Assembly: GCA_017614375.1 (NCBI GenBank)
Contig: JAGABZ010000013.1
Location: 200,414 to 264,413, forward strand
DNA length: 64,000 nt
Direction: 5' to 3'
Source: Spirochaetales bacterium
Lineage (GTDB): Bacteria > Spirochaetota > Spirochaetia > Sphaerochaetales > Sphaerochaetaceae
Both the position numbers and the translations under genes were made by a program. Positions 8,673 to 16,795 of this stretch are shown one piece after another (within the stretch, counting starts at the first letter, position 1; each line of letters begins with the position of its first letter). The notes beneath the pieces were generated by a model that worked only from the letters and a program-made list of their open reading frames with translations, ran no database searches and was not told the origin of the DNA.

Positions 8673-9389
8673 ATGAGAATTCTATGCCTTTCATCGTTTG
8701 TGCTGCTCTGCCTCTGCGGCTGCGGCCTGTCTTGCGCCCGTACTGTCACATTTACGATTCCGGAGCATCCCTGGGAGGAGGCAGCCGGCGGAAAGCTGTG
8801 GTACGAGCTGCGGGTCATCGGCCCGGATTCGACGGCCTGTTTTCACCTGGGGCAGGAGAGGCGCAGTTTCACCGTTGAGGTTCCGTTGGGTGAGGCGCTT
8901 GTGGTCCTGGCCTATCCCCAGGGGACCGGTCTGCCGTTCGGGGCCTTTGTGGATTCAGAAACCCAGGGGGAGGTTGTCCTGAGCCAGAGCGACGGGATCC
9001 TGTGTTCGGCGCTGGAAATGCTGGATTGGAGGTGTCTGAGGAACCTGGACTACCGGAGGCTGAGGGAATATGTCCTGTCCGTGGCCGCCGACCAAAGGAG
9101 TCTGGACACCTTGGCTCTGGCCTCGGCCGTCGCCCACGGCAGGGCCGGCCCCGGGGCGGTGTCCCTGCGCGGCGATGTACAGGTTGAAATCGGGCAGATT
9201 GTGCAGGGGGCCTGGGTCTGTGAGTATCCGGCCCAGCAGAGTCTGCTGTCCGACGGCCTGGAGGAGCTTTCGCTGACGTTGCCGCCGCACAGCATACGCT
9301 TTCTCAACGCGGGAGCCGGCCTGGTTCTGAACATAGGTTTTTCCGCCTCGGGTGACGCGGCGGTGAGCGTCCTGCCGTTTTCTTTCTGA
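8673..9389 (+). CDS. Putative lipoprotein of unknown function
   Basis: A 238-residue protein beginning with a short hydrophobic signal (MRILCLSSFVLLCLCGC) that ends in a plausible lipobox, Leu-Cys-Gly-Cys17, so it is probably lipidated and exported. The rest is soluble, rich in beta-forming residues, with no motif I recognise. It includes the short segment LHxLG-like CFHLGQERRSFTVEVPLGEA and a central helical region. It stands between DUF4416 and rsmD on the same strand. AGAGGGG lies directly upstream of the ATG as a ribosome-binding site. Function unknown. Confidence 0.7.
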   Translation: MRILCLSSFVLLCLCGCGLSCARTVTFTIPEHPWEEAAGGKLWYELRVIGPDSTACFHLGQERRSFTVEVPLGEALVVLAYPQGTGLPFGAFVDSETQGEVVLSQSDGILCSALEMLDWRCLRNLDYRRLREYVLSVAADQRSLDTLALASAVAHGRAGPGAVSLRGDVQVEIGQIVQGAWVCEYPAQQSLLSDGLEELSLTLPPHSIRFLNAGAGLVLNIGFSASGDAAVSVLPFSF

Positions 9390-9398
9390 AGGCGGCTG

Positions 9399-9427
9399 TG
9401 GATACGGCGGGCGGTTTCGTGTAAGAT
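9399..9427 (+). promoter_or_regulatory. Possible rsmD promoter
   Basis: TGGATA, 17 bases, TAAGAT, with the ATG 15 bases further on and GGGGAG just before it. The boxes are weaker than others in this window, and the predicted start site falls close to the ribosome-binding site. Confidence 0.45.
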
Positions 9428-9442
9428 GACCGGGGAGTTTCA

Positions 9443-9997
9443 ATGAGAATAACAGGCGGACAATACAGGGGCAGAAACGTCATCTGCCCGCCGGGAATCA
9501 TCCGACCGGCGATGGACATGATGCGCGAATCGCTTTTTGACATCCTCGGACCGCTTCAGGGGATGAGTTTTCTTGATTTGTTCACCGGAAGCGGCTGTGT
9601 GGGAATAGAGGCCGCGTCCCGCGGGGCCGAGCCGGTGCATCTGGTTGAGAAGGATCCGGGCAAAAAGGCCGTGATTCTGAGGAATATCAGCTGGGTCGAA
9701 AGCGGGATAACCCTTTTCATGAACGATGTGTTCCGCTTCATTCCCAACGCCAAGATGAGGTACGACATAGTCTATGCCGACCCGCCTTTCCCCATGGGAG
9801 GGAAAATCAGGCTCCTTGAGGCGGTGAACGCGCGGAATCTGGTAAAGGACGGCGGCCTTTTCATAATCCACTATCCGGCGGAGGAGCGCTCAGGCTGGCC
9901 TGAGGAAGTCGGGGAGTTCGTGTTCACCGACGAGCGCAAATACGGACGCAGCATGCTCCGCTTCTACCGCCGCAGGGAGGCCGCAGTTGAGGATTGA
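9443..9997 (+). CDS. rsmD: 16S rRNA (guanine(966)-N2)-methyltransferase
   Basis: Methylates G966 of 16S rRNA during small-subunit assembly using S-adenosylmethionine. The 184-residue protein opens with MRITGGQYRGR and has RPAMDMMRESLFDIL, the SAM-binding FLDLFTGSGCVGIEA and the catalytic YADPPF (DPPY-type) motif, all standard for RsmD. GGGGAG precedes the ATG. Its 3' end overlaps the next gene by 11 bases, suggesting coupled translation with the thioesterase. Confidence 0.92.
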   Translation: MRITGGQYRGRNVICPPGIIRPAMDMMRESLFDILGPLQGMSFLDLFTGSGCVGIEAASRGAEPVHLVEKDPGKKAVILRNISWVESGITLFMNDVFRFIPNAKMRYDIVYADPPFPMGGKIRLLEAVNARNLVKDGGLFIIHYPAEERSGWPEEVGEFVFTDERKYGRSMLRFYRRREAAVED

Positions 9998-10826
9998 CCC
10001 TCCGGGAATCTTCCGGGACAGGTATCTGGTCCCCAGTTACGACGTCGACAGCACCTATCGCGCCAACCTGAACTTTTTCTTCAAACTGATCCAGGATGTG
10101 GCGGGCAATCATTCCCACCTGAAGGGTTGCAGCCTGCCGATGCTCCGCACGGAGGGCAAAACCTGGGTCATCACCCGCACCGTGCTCGACATCCGCAGAT
10201 ATCCGTACTGGCCGCAATACGTCGACGTGGCGACTTTACCGCTTGAGTACGCGGGATACAACGCGCCCAGAGGGGTCGTGATCAGCCTGGACGGAGAGGA
10301 AATAGCCCGGAGCTTTTCCAACTGGTGCGTTCTGGACATCGACAACGGACACCGTCCGGTCCGTCCGGATTTTCTGAGCGTGAGGATGCCGCCTGTGAGC
10401 GCCCAGGATGACCCGTATGGATTCGGTTCCCGCCGGCCGAAGGCCGAAACATACGATTCGGTCCCGGATTTAAAGCAATTATGCGTTTTCCGGCCACGGA
10501 TGGGCTTTTTGGACAGCGACTATAACGGCCACATAAACAACATCTCATACCTCAACGCAATCGTCGATGCCCTGCCGCGGGATTATCTTGTTTCGCACCT
10601 TGTAAGCCGGGTGGACATCTCCTGGCTCAAGGAGACCTACCTTGAGGATGACCTGACCGTGTACATCGGCTCTGCCGACCCGCAGGCGTTTACCGCGGAC
10701 GGGGCGGAGCTTTTTGCCAGGATTTCAAGACGGACACAGGATGGGGAGGAGACGGTGTGCAACGCATCGCTGACGGTCAGGACTTGCCCGGAAAAACAAA
10801 GGTCAGCTTCTGGCGATAATCTGTGA
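9987..10826 (+). CDS. Acyl-ACP thioesterase
   Basis: Probably hydrolyses acyl-ACP to free fatty acid in the cytosol, by family resemblance to the FatA/FatB double hot-dog fold. The 279-residue protein has two hot-dog halves. The first contains RANLNFFFKLIQDVAGNHS and the second the catalytic-type block DSDYNGHINNISYLN with Asp, Asn and His in the DxNxHxN arrangement. The start is TTG at 9987, supported by GGGAGG six bases upstream and by the N terminus fitting the family. It overlaps rsmD upstream and converges on the FAD subunit gene, overlapping it by 24 bases. Substrate chain length cannot be read from sequence. Confidence 0.87.
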   Translation: MRIDPPGIFRDRYLVPSYDVDSTYRANLNFFFKLIQDVAGNHSHLKGCSLPMLRTEGKTWVITRTVLDIRRYPYWPQYVDVATLPLEYAGYNAPRGVVISLDGEEIARSFSNWCVLDIDNGHRPVRPDFLSVRMPPVSAQDDPYGFGSRRPKAETYDSVPDLKQLCVFRPRMGFLDSDYNGHINNISYLNAIVDALPRDYLVSHLVSRVDISWLKETYLEDDLTVYIGSADPQAFTADGAELFARISRRTQDGEETVCNASLTVRTCPEKQRSASGDNL

Positions 10827-11687
10827 ATTGAGGTCGTAGAGGAACGATTCGAACATGCGCGATGCCTGCTCGATCTGAATCGGGCGGATGCCGGGGTGTT
10901 CGGAGCGGATTTCGTTGACCAGGGAATCGGTGAGCTTGATGATCCTGACGGGGTTCATCGGGAGGACTATGCCGGTCAGGCTGGACTGGATCAGGGCCGA
11001 GGAGTGGATGCCCTCCAGGGGGAAGCAGAAACAGGCGCGGGTCTCGACGATGGCGTTCTGGATGATCTTGCAGCGGATGGCAAAGACGACGGCTTCCTCG
11101 GCGCGGGTCATGGGTGAGCCGGTTTGCTTGAAGTAAAAGACCGAGTCGCGGCACTCGTTGACGTGGAGGCGGGTTATCAGCGTCGACGGGGAGATGGCCA
11201 GGGCGCCTGCGGTGTCGAAGAGCTTCTCTACGGGAATCCATTTGAGCAGGGAGCGCTTTCCGATGGTGCGGCACTCGGCCGAGGCGTCGAGGGTGGACAT
11301 TATCGTGGCGAACGAGGTCTTTATCGACGGGGTGCACAGGGCTCCGCCTATGGTGGCCTGCCTGCGGATCAGCTGGGTGCCGATGCAGGACAGGGCATCG
11401 CAGATTTCGCGGGAGAAGAACGATTTGGCTATCAGCGAGACGGCCTGGAGGGTAACCATCGAGCCGAATTCGACCGAGGTGTCGTTCCGGACGATGCGCT
11501 TGAGTTCCTCCATCCGGTCGAGTGAGATGATGTCGATCGGGTCTTTGGAGGGGTAGTCACGCTCGCGGGCCATGATATAGGTGCCGCCGGCCCAGAATAC
11601 GGAGCCGGGGTTCCTGAGCTTGTAATTGACCAGTTCTCCCATCGTCTGAGGGGAGAAGACGGTCGAGGACCTAAGATCTTCGTACAT
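10803..11687 (-). CDS. FAD-binding subunit of a molybdenum-hydroxylase-like complex
   Basis: A 294-residue protein of the CoxM/XdhB family that normally passes electrons from Fe-S clusters to FAD. The FAD motifs are recognisable: FWAGGTYIMARERD near residues 31-44 and QATIGGALCTPS near 110-121 (TIGGN in standard members, here TIGGA). The C-terminal domain is weakly conserved. It is the last gene of the set, overlapping the 2Fe-2S gene by 17 bases. Whether it works as an oxidoreductase is uncertain because its large-subunit partner looks degenerate. Confidence 0.82.
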   Translation of the reverse strand: MYEDLRSSTVFSPQTMGELVNYKLRNPGSVFWAGGTYIMARERDYPSKDPIDIISLDRMEELKRIVRNDTSVEFGSMVTLQAVSLIAKSFFSREICDALSCIGTQLIRRQATIGGALCTPSIKTSFATIMSTLDASAECRTIGKRSLLKWIPVEKLFDTAGALAISPSTLITRLHVNECRDSVFYFKQTGSPMTRAEEAVVFAIRCKIIQNAIVETRACFCFPLEGIHSSALIQSSLTGIVLPMNPVRIIKLTDSLVNEIRSEHPGIRPIQIEQASRMFESFLYDLNSQIIARS

Positions 11688-12216
11688 TTCTTCTCCTCCT
11701 GTAGTTCAGACAGACTTCGACGACCTTTGCCAGTTCGCTGGATTCGGTGCAGGTGCAGGAATTCAGCGTCAGCTCCTGGATGACGAAACGCTCCTGTTCC
11801 CGGCGGGCCGACTCGATTTCGCTGACCCGGCGCAGGTGGCCGTTCTCGGTCCCGGCGTTCTTTTTTTCCAGAGTCTGGAGAATCGACTCGATTATCATCG
11901 TCTTTGAAGCGAAGCACTGCGGGCAGGGTATGCAGCCGACCTCGATGTAGGCCCGGTCGATATCCCTGAAGAAGCGGGTTTTCTGGAAGCTGTCAAAGGT
12001 CTGGATTGTCGCCCCCTGGATCTTGAAGGCGGGAACCAGGCACGAAAGCACAGCCTGCCCGTCGAGCAGCACTATGCAGTTTCCGCAGTACGCACCGCGG
12101 CAGATTGACTTCATCGCGTCGATTCCGATGTCGTCAATCAATATCTGCAGCAGCGGCTTGTCCGAGTTGACCGACAGCGAGTAGTTTGTTCCGTCTATGT
12201 TGCAACTGATTTTCAT
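11671..12216 (-). CDS. 2Fe-2S subunit of a molybdenum-hydroxylase-like complex
   Basis: A 181-residue CoxS/XdhC-type iron-sulfur protein. The plant-ferredoxin-like cluster ligands are Cys39, Cys44, Cys47 and Cys59 (CRGAYCGNC then SC). The helical second-cluster domain keeps Cys95/Cys98 in GCIPCPQC and Cys154/Cys156 in NSCTC, in place of the usual QCGFCTPG and CRCTGY. So both clusters are probably retained though the surroundings are divergent. A charged linker at about 118-142 separates the last two Cys pairs by more than usual. It overlaps the large-subunit gene by four bases (ATGA). Confidence 0.85.
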   Translation of the reverse strand: MKISCNIDGTNYSLSVNSDKPLLQILIDDIGIDAMKSICRGAYCGNCIVLLDGQAVLSCLVPAFKIQGATIQTFDSFQKTRFFRDIDRAYIEVGCIPCPQCFASKTMIIESILQTLEKKNAGTENGHLRRVSEIESARREQERFVIQELTLNSCTCTESSELAKVVEVCLNYRRRRNVRRS

Positions 12217-14159
12217 TTGACGTTCTGCCCCTTGATGATTTCAAGCAGGTAGCTGCTGCTGATCGGAAGACGGATCTGCTCGACGTTTATCGCCTGACAG
12301 AGGGCCGAGGTGAACGAGGCGCTCAGGGCGGACTTCAGGGCCTGGTTGACGGAGGAGGCCCTGCCTTCGTTGTCGATGTGGAAGACTATGCGGTCCTCCA
12401 TCTCCGGGTCCGGCTTGCCCCCCAGCTCGACGATGGTGGATTCGATGACCCTGCGCATCTTCGACTCCAGAAGTTTGCGGTCGAATACCAGTGAGAAGTT
12501 GGTATCCACCCAGACCTTTTTGACAACCGGGACGATCATGACTGGGTCAATCTCAATCTCCATGGCGGCCGCGACCCAGACCGTACTCTCGAGTTCGGGC
12601 AGCGAGCTGTCGGTGTCAAATGATGAGACGGCGGAAATCGGCAGGGGTTCGCGGAAGCGGCGGGAGTTGATGCTCTCGCAGCACTGGATAATCAGCTGGG
12701 CGATGTCACCGATGTCCCGTGAAAGCAGATCGGGCCCGGAATCCACCGTATGTACCGTGTCCGGGATCTCGACGGATATGTCATCCTGCGATACTTTGAG
12801 CCGTTTGGCGATTATGCTGCTCCAGATGGCGTTGACGGAGGAGCCGGCCGGGAAACTGGTGTTGAGGATGACCTTTCCCCCGGCGTCAAGGGTCAGGCGC
12901 ACCGAGTACTCAGGCAGTTCCTTGAAGCTGACGGCCAGGCCGTTTACCCCCGGAGCGCAGGCGATTCCGATTCCGCGGGCGTAGCTGAGCAGGGAGTTCA
13001 GGCGGTTCTTCTTCGTTCTCTGGAGCTGGAAGGCGAAGTACTTGCGCTCGAATCCCGAATCATCGGCGGCTTCGCGTATGCATTTGGCCAGGGCGGGGTA
13101 TCCGAGGGTGGAGACCTTTTTCTGGTACAGCGGGTTTTCCTGTGCGTGCCGGATTCTCCACTCCACCGGGGATTCCCCGCAGGCGGAGGCAACTTTGCTC
13201 GCCTGGACTTCGGATGAGCAGAGGGCGTCGGCGAACCCCGCCGTGCCGAAGAAATTCGAAGGAACCTTGGATGTCGAAAAGAGCCCGGTCTTTATCGAGA
13301 GGTTCGGCACCGGATACAGCGGCATCAGCCCGCAGGAAATCTGGGTGGCGATTTCGTCACCGAACAGGGCCCAGGCTCCCAGGTCGACGCTGGCGGTGAC
13401 TTCCTCGGCGACGACGTTCCCGTCCCCGTCGACAGCCGAGGTGCGGTTGATCATCATCTCCGGTTTGTAGACGGGAAAGGTCGTGGCGATCTCCGCCGGA
13501 CAGCCGCCTTTGCGGGCGGCGATTGCGGCTATGGCCGCCAGAATCGAGGGTTGGGTCAGGTATTCGTCCTTCGGGGCGTAGTAGTCCTTGATTACGACCC
13601 GGACCTTTTCCTGCGGCACTCCCAGGGCCTGCGCTACTGTCCGCTTTACATGGAAGGGCCACTGGGTCGGGCATTCAATCAGCACTTCATCGGCGGAAAT
13701 CGTCGCCTTTACCTTGAGAATCGAGTGGGAGTCGGAGGTTTGGTGGCCGAAGTAGTACAGGCCGGTGACCTTTTTGAGCTTCTCATCGGCCATCGCCGAG
13801 GCGGTGTCTCCCCAGCCCAGGGTATGGACGGGCAGCTCGACTCTCACGCTCTCCTGGCGTTCGTAGTCGACCTTGATTTCCTTTGACAGGAGCTTGCTGC
13901 TTTCGTTGTCGTAGCTGAATATCGCCAGAACCGGCTGGCCTTTGAAACTGACTTCGCTGGAGGCGAGTACGGGGAACTCCGTGTCGAGGACCGTGATCCG
14001 GTTCGCATCGCCGAAATCCTTGGCCGAAACGATGATGATCTCATCGTCGGTTCTCGGGATGCTTATGCTCCGGATTGTCCCGCGGTCAACGGTGCTTCTC
14101 AGAAGAACTCCGCTGAGCAGTTCCTGGTTGGGGTTGATTGTCAGATCCCTGTCCGCCAT
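12213..14159 (-). CDS. Divergent molybdopterin-binding-type large subunit (xanthine dehydrogenase family)
   Basis: A 648-residue protein related to XdhA/CoxL large subunits but about 100 residues shorter than usual. The fold is suggested by EVSFKGQPVLAIFSYD, the segment TQWPFHVKRTVAQALGVPQEKV and the C-terminal INVEQIRLPIS. The Gly-rich cofactor motif GGGFGGK expected next to LAAIAAIAA is replaced by KDYYAPKDEY (residues 191-200). The catalytic GxGEP near the C terminus is replaced by GRASSVNQ. It may therefore be a catalytically dead or repurposed member; that is inference. The ATG lies seven bases after its own -10 box, with no ribosome-binding site. Confidence 0.75.
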   Translation of the reverse strand: MADRDLTINPNQELLSGVLLRSTVDRGTIRSISIPRTDDEIIIVSAKDFGDANRITVLDTEFPVLASSEVSFKGQPVLAIFSYDNESSKLLSKEIKVDYERQESVRVELPVHTLGWGDTASAMADEKLKKVTGLYYFGHQTSDSHSILKVKATISADEVLIECPTQWPFHVKRTVAQALGVPQEKVRVVIKDYYAPKDEYLTQPSILAAIAAIAARKGGCPAEIATTFPVYKPEMMINRTSAVDGDGNVVAEEVTASVDLGAWALFGDEIATQISCGLMPLYPVPNLSIKTGLFSTSKVPSNFFGTAGFADALCSSEVQASKVASACGESPVEWRIRHAQENPLYQKKVSTLGYPALAKCIREAADDSGFERKYFAFQLQRTKKNRLNSLLSYARGIGIACAPGVNGLAVSFKELPEYSVRLTLDAGGKVILNTSFPAGSSVNAIWSSIIAKRLKVSQDDISVEIPDTVHTVDSGPDLLSRDIGDIAQLIIQCCESINSRRFREPLPISAVSSFDTDSSLPELESTVWVAAAMEIEIDPVMIVPVVKKVWVDTNFSLVFDRKLLESKMRRVIESTIVELGGKPDPEMEDRIVFHIDNEGRASSVNQALKSALSASFTSALCQAINVEQIRLPISSSYLLEIIKGQNVK

Positions 14160-14166
14160 GTTTCAG

Positions 14167-14195
14167 AGAATAGCATCAAAACCGCCGGCTTTCAA
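14167..14195 (-). promoter_or_regulatory. Promoter of the molybdenum-hydroxylase-like operon (leaderless)
   Basis: On the minus strand TTGAAA, 17 bases, TATTCT, then seven bases to the ATG at 14159. It is divergent from the ligA promoter, with 35 bases between the two -35 boxes. Confidence 0.72.
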
Positions 14196-14230
14196 TTACC
14201 GCACTTTGTGCTCTCAGACGGTGAAAAAGG

Positions 14231-14259
14231 TGGAAAAAACAGGCCCGGGAGGGTAAAAT
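14231..14259 (+). promoter_or_regulatory. Promoter of ligA (leaderless)
   Basis: TGGAAA, 17 bases, TAAAAT, then six bases to the ATG at 14266. The only purine-rich stretch (GGGAGGG) lies upstream of the -10 and would not be in the transcript. Confidence 0.7.
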
Positions 14260-14265
14260 AGACAC

Positions 14266-16380
14266 ATGGAAAAGACTGTCCCGGCAGATTTGGAAAAGAG
14301 AATCGGAAAGCTCCGCGAGGAGCTTGCCCTTTATCAGAAGGCATACTACGTCGACAGCAGACCTCTGGTAAGCGACCTCGAGTATGACCGCCTGTTTGAC
14401 GAGCTTTGTGCCCTGGAGCGGGACAATCCCCAGTACGCCGACCCGAACTCCCCGACAGTCCGCGTCGGCAGCGACCTGTCCTCCGATTTCCCGGAATTCA
14501 GCCACACCATCCCCGTCCTCAGCCTGGACAAGGCCTATTCCTCACAGGCGGTGCTCAGCTGGACCGAAAAGAGCATCGAAAAGGCCCGAAGCGACCTGTC
14601 CTTTGTCATAGAGGAGAAAATCGACGGGCTTTCCATGGTCCTCTACTATGAAAAGGGCCTGCTGGTCCGCGCGGTTACCAGAGGCAACGGCTTTGTGGGC
14701 AACGAGGTCACGGCAAATATCCGCACCCTTCCCTCGGTCCCCCTGAAGCTGTCCCAGCCTGTTGACATCGTCGTCCGCGGGGAGGTCTACCTGCCCAAGG
14801 ATGCCTTTGAGAAGATCAACAGCACTCTGGAGGAGCCCTACGCCAATCCTCGCAACCTGGCCGCAGGTTCGATCCGCCGGATCAAAAGCAGCGAAACCGC
14901 CCGTGTTCCCCTGACTATCTTCTGCTACGAGGGCTTTACCGATGACGCCCAGTTCGGCGACCATATCCAGATTCTGGCCTACCTCAGACAGCTGGGGTTC
15001 AGAATCGACCCGAACATAGGATATTTCTGCAGAACAGCAGAACAGGCCCGCGCCAGGCTCAAGGAGGCGGGGCTGGAAAACTTCGTCTCCGGCTCGTTTG
15101 AAGACATCCCTGCCTACATACAGAGGCGGACCCGGGAGAGGGGAGGCCTGCCGTATGAGATCGACGGACTGGTGTGCAAGGTCGACGAAATCAGCGTCCG
15201 CAACGCCTTCGGGTACACCGGCCACCACCCCCGCTGGGCCCTGGCATACAAATTCGAGGCTCCCCAGGCCGAAACCCGGGTTCTCGGAATCGACGTCCAG
15301 ATCGGACGCACCGGACGGGTCACGCCGGTGGCCCGCGTGGTTCCCGCCTCGGTCGGGGGCAGCACCATCTCCAACATAACCCTCCACAACCAGGACTACG
15401 TGGACCAGCTTGAGCTGGCCATAGGCGACACCGTGGCGATCAGCCGCCGCGGTGACGTGATTCCCGCAGTGGAGTCCGTCGTCGAAAAGAACGAGGAGGG
15501 CAACACCACCTGGAGGATGCCGGAATGCTGTCCGTACTGCGGGACCGCTTTGGTGCGCAGGGGCGGCCACCATTTCTGTCCGAACTACAGCTGCCCGATG
15601 CAGGCGAAACTGAGGATTTCGTTCTTCACCGCGAAAGGACAGATGGACATGGAGGGCTTCGGGCCGGAGACCGTTTCGCTGTTGTTCGACAATGGCTATG
15701 TCCGCTGCGTGGAGGACCTGTTCGACTTCGACTTCAGCCGGCTTGGCGGGGTGCGGGGCTTCGGCGATAAGAAGGTCGCCATGCTTAGAAGTTCGGTGGA
15801 GAACACCCGCAAAGCTTCGTTCCGTCAGGTCGTCACTTCGCTGGGAATTCCCGAAATCGGCTCAAAGGCGGTCGACAGCCTCTGCGACAGCGGGCTGGAC
15901 AGCATGGACAGACTCCTGGACGTAGCCGACCGGCGTGCCGTGGACGAACTGCTGGCGGTGGACCAGATCGGAGAAAAAACGGCACTTCTCCTGATTGATG
16001 GCCTGAACGACCCGAACACCCGTAATCTGATAGCAAAACTGCGTTCATACGGCCTTAAGATGGAGGATGAGAAGAACACCGGGAATCTCAGCCAGATCTT
16101 TTCAGGTCAGAGCTGGTGCATAACCGGCTCGTTCGAATCGTTTGCCTCAAGGGACCTGATTGTGCGTCTGATTACCGACCGCGGAGGCAAATCGGTAAGC
16201 GCCGTCTCGTCAAAGACCTCGGTGCTGCTTGCCGGTCAGAACGCCGGAAGCAAGCTGGCAAAGGCCCGCGAGCTCGGGGTGAAGATAATCGGAGAGGAGG
16301 AGTTCCTCTCTCTGATCGGCCGCCCGGCCGGGGAGGAAAAGCCTGCCGCCTCCGAACCGGTCCAGGGGGAGTTGTTCTGA
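14266..16380 (+). CDS. ligA: NAD-dependent DNA ligase
   Basis: Seals nicks in replication and repair using NAD+. The 704-residue protein has all LigA domains in order: the Ia region with YYVDSRPLVSDLEYD, the adenylation motif KIDG with catalytic Lys118, the OB domain, a four-Cys zinc finger (CCPYCG...CPNYSCP near residues 420-445), helix-hairpin-helix repeats, and a BRCT domain from about 610 (WCITGSFESFASRD). A short acidic tail ends the protein. The start sits six bases after the -10 box. The next gene begins eight bases after the stop. Confidence 0.97.
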   Translation: MEKTVPADLEKRIGKLREELALYQKAYYVDSRPLVSDLEYDRLFDELCALERDNPQYADPNSPTVRVGSDLSSDFPEFSHTIPVLSLDKAYSSQAVLSWTEKSIEKARSDLSFVIEEKIDGLSMVLYYEKGLLVRAVTRGNGFVGNEVTANIRTLPSVPLKLSQPVDIVVRGEVYLPKDAFEKINSTLEEPYANPRNLAAGSIRRIKSSETARVPLTIFCYEGFTDDAQFGDHIQILAYLRQLGFRIDPNIGYFCRTAEQARARLKEAGLENFVSGSFEDIPAYIQRRTRERGGLPYEIDGLVCKVDEISVRNAFGYTGHHPRWALAYKFEAPQAETRVLGIDVQIGRTGRVTPVARVVPASVGGSTISNITLHNQDYVDQLELAIGDTVAISRRGDVIPAVESVVEKNEEGNTTWRMPECCPYCGTALVRRGGHHFCPNYSCPMQAKLRISFFTAKGQMDMEGFGPETVSLLFDNGYVRCVEDLFDFDFSRLGGVRGFGDKKVAMLRSSVENTRKASFRQVVTSLGIPEIGSKAVDSLCDSGLDSMDRLLDVADRRAVDELLAVDQIGEKTALLLIDGLNDPNTRNLIAKLRSYGLKMEDEKNTGNLSQIFSGQSWCITGSFESFASRDLIVRLITDRGGKSVSAVSSKTSVLLAGQNAGSKLAKARELGVKIIGEEEFLSLIGRPAGEEKPAASEPVQGELF

Positions 16381-16387
16381 GGTTTCT

Positions 16388-16795
16388 ATGGAACTGAAAG
16401 TCAGGGTATATGTCCTTCAGGACGGGCAGAGGTTCATGGGAATCGGAGTCTATTGGCTGCTTTGCGCCGTCAGGGACACCGGCTCGCTGAGAAAGGCCGC
16501 GCTCAGTCTGGAGTTGTCCTACACCAAGGCCCTGAGGATGATCTCAGGTCTGGAGGACGGCTTCGGGTGCCGGATTCTCGACCGCAGACGGGGCGGCCAG
16601 AGCAGGGAGGGGGCGACCCTCACTGCGTTCGGAGCGGAAGTCCTGCGCCTGTACGGGGAACTGATGAAGGCCGCCGAGGACAAGGTCAGCCTTGTCTACG
16701 ATGATTTCATCAAAAAGATAGAAAAAGCAAAACAGGAAACAGGGGAGCCGGTCGGGAAACAGGCTCAGGAAGGAACGCCCGCCGTGCCCAGATAG
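16388..16795 (+). CDS. ModE-type winged-helix DNA-binding protein without ligand domain
   Basis: A 135-residue protein matching the N-terminal LysR/ModE-like helix-turn-helix. LLCAVRDTGSLRKAALSLE and LSYTKALRMISGLEDGFG form the recognition region, then RRRGGQSREGATLTAFGAEVL the wing. The molybdate-binding TOBE domains of full ModE are absent; the tail is charged and helical. It follows ligA by eight bases with GAGG before the ATG and overlaps the convergent recG end by 31 bases. It could regulate molybdenum-related genes such as those at 10.8-14.2 kb, but nothing in the sequence proves it. Confidence 0.8.
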   Translation: MELKVRVYVLQDGQRFMGIGVYWLLCAVRDTGSLRKAALSLELSYTKALRMISGLEDGFGCRILDRRRGGQSREGATLTAFGAEVLRLYGELMKAAEDKVSLVYDDFIKKIEKAKQETGEPVGKQAQEGTPAVPR

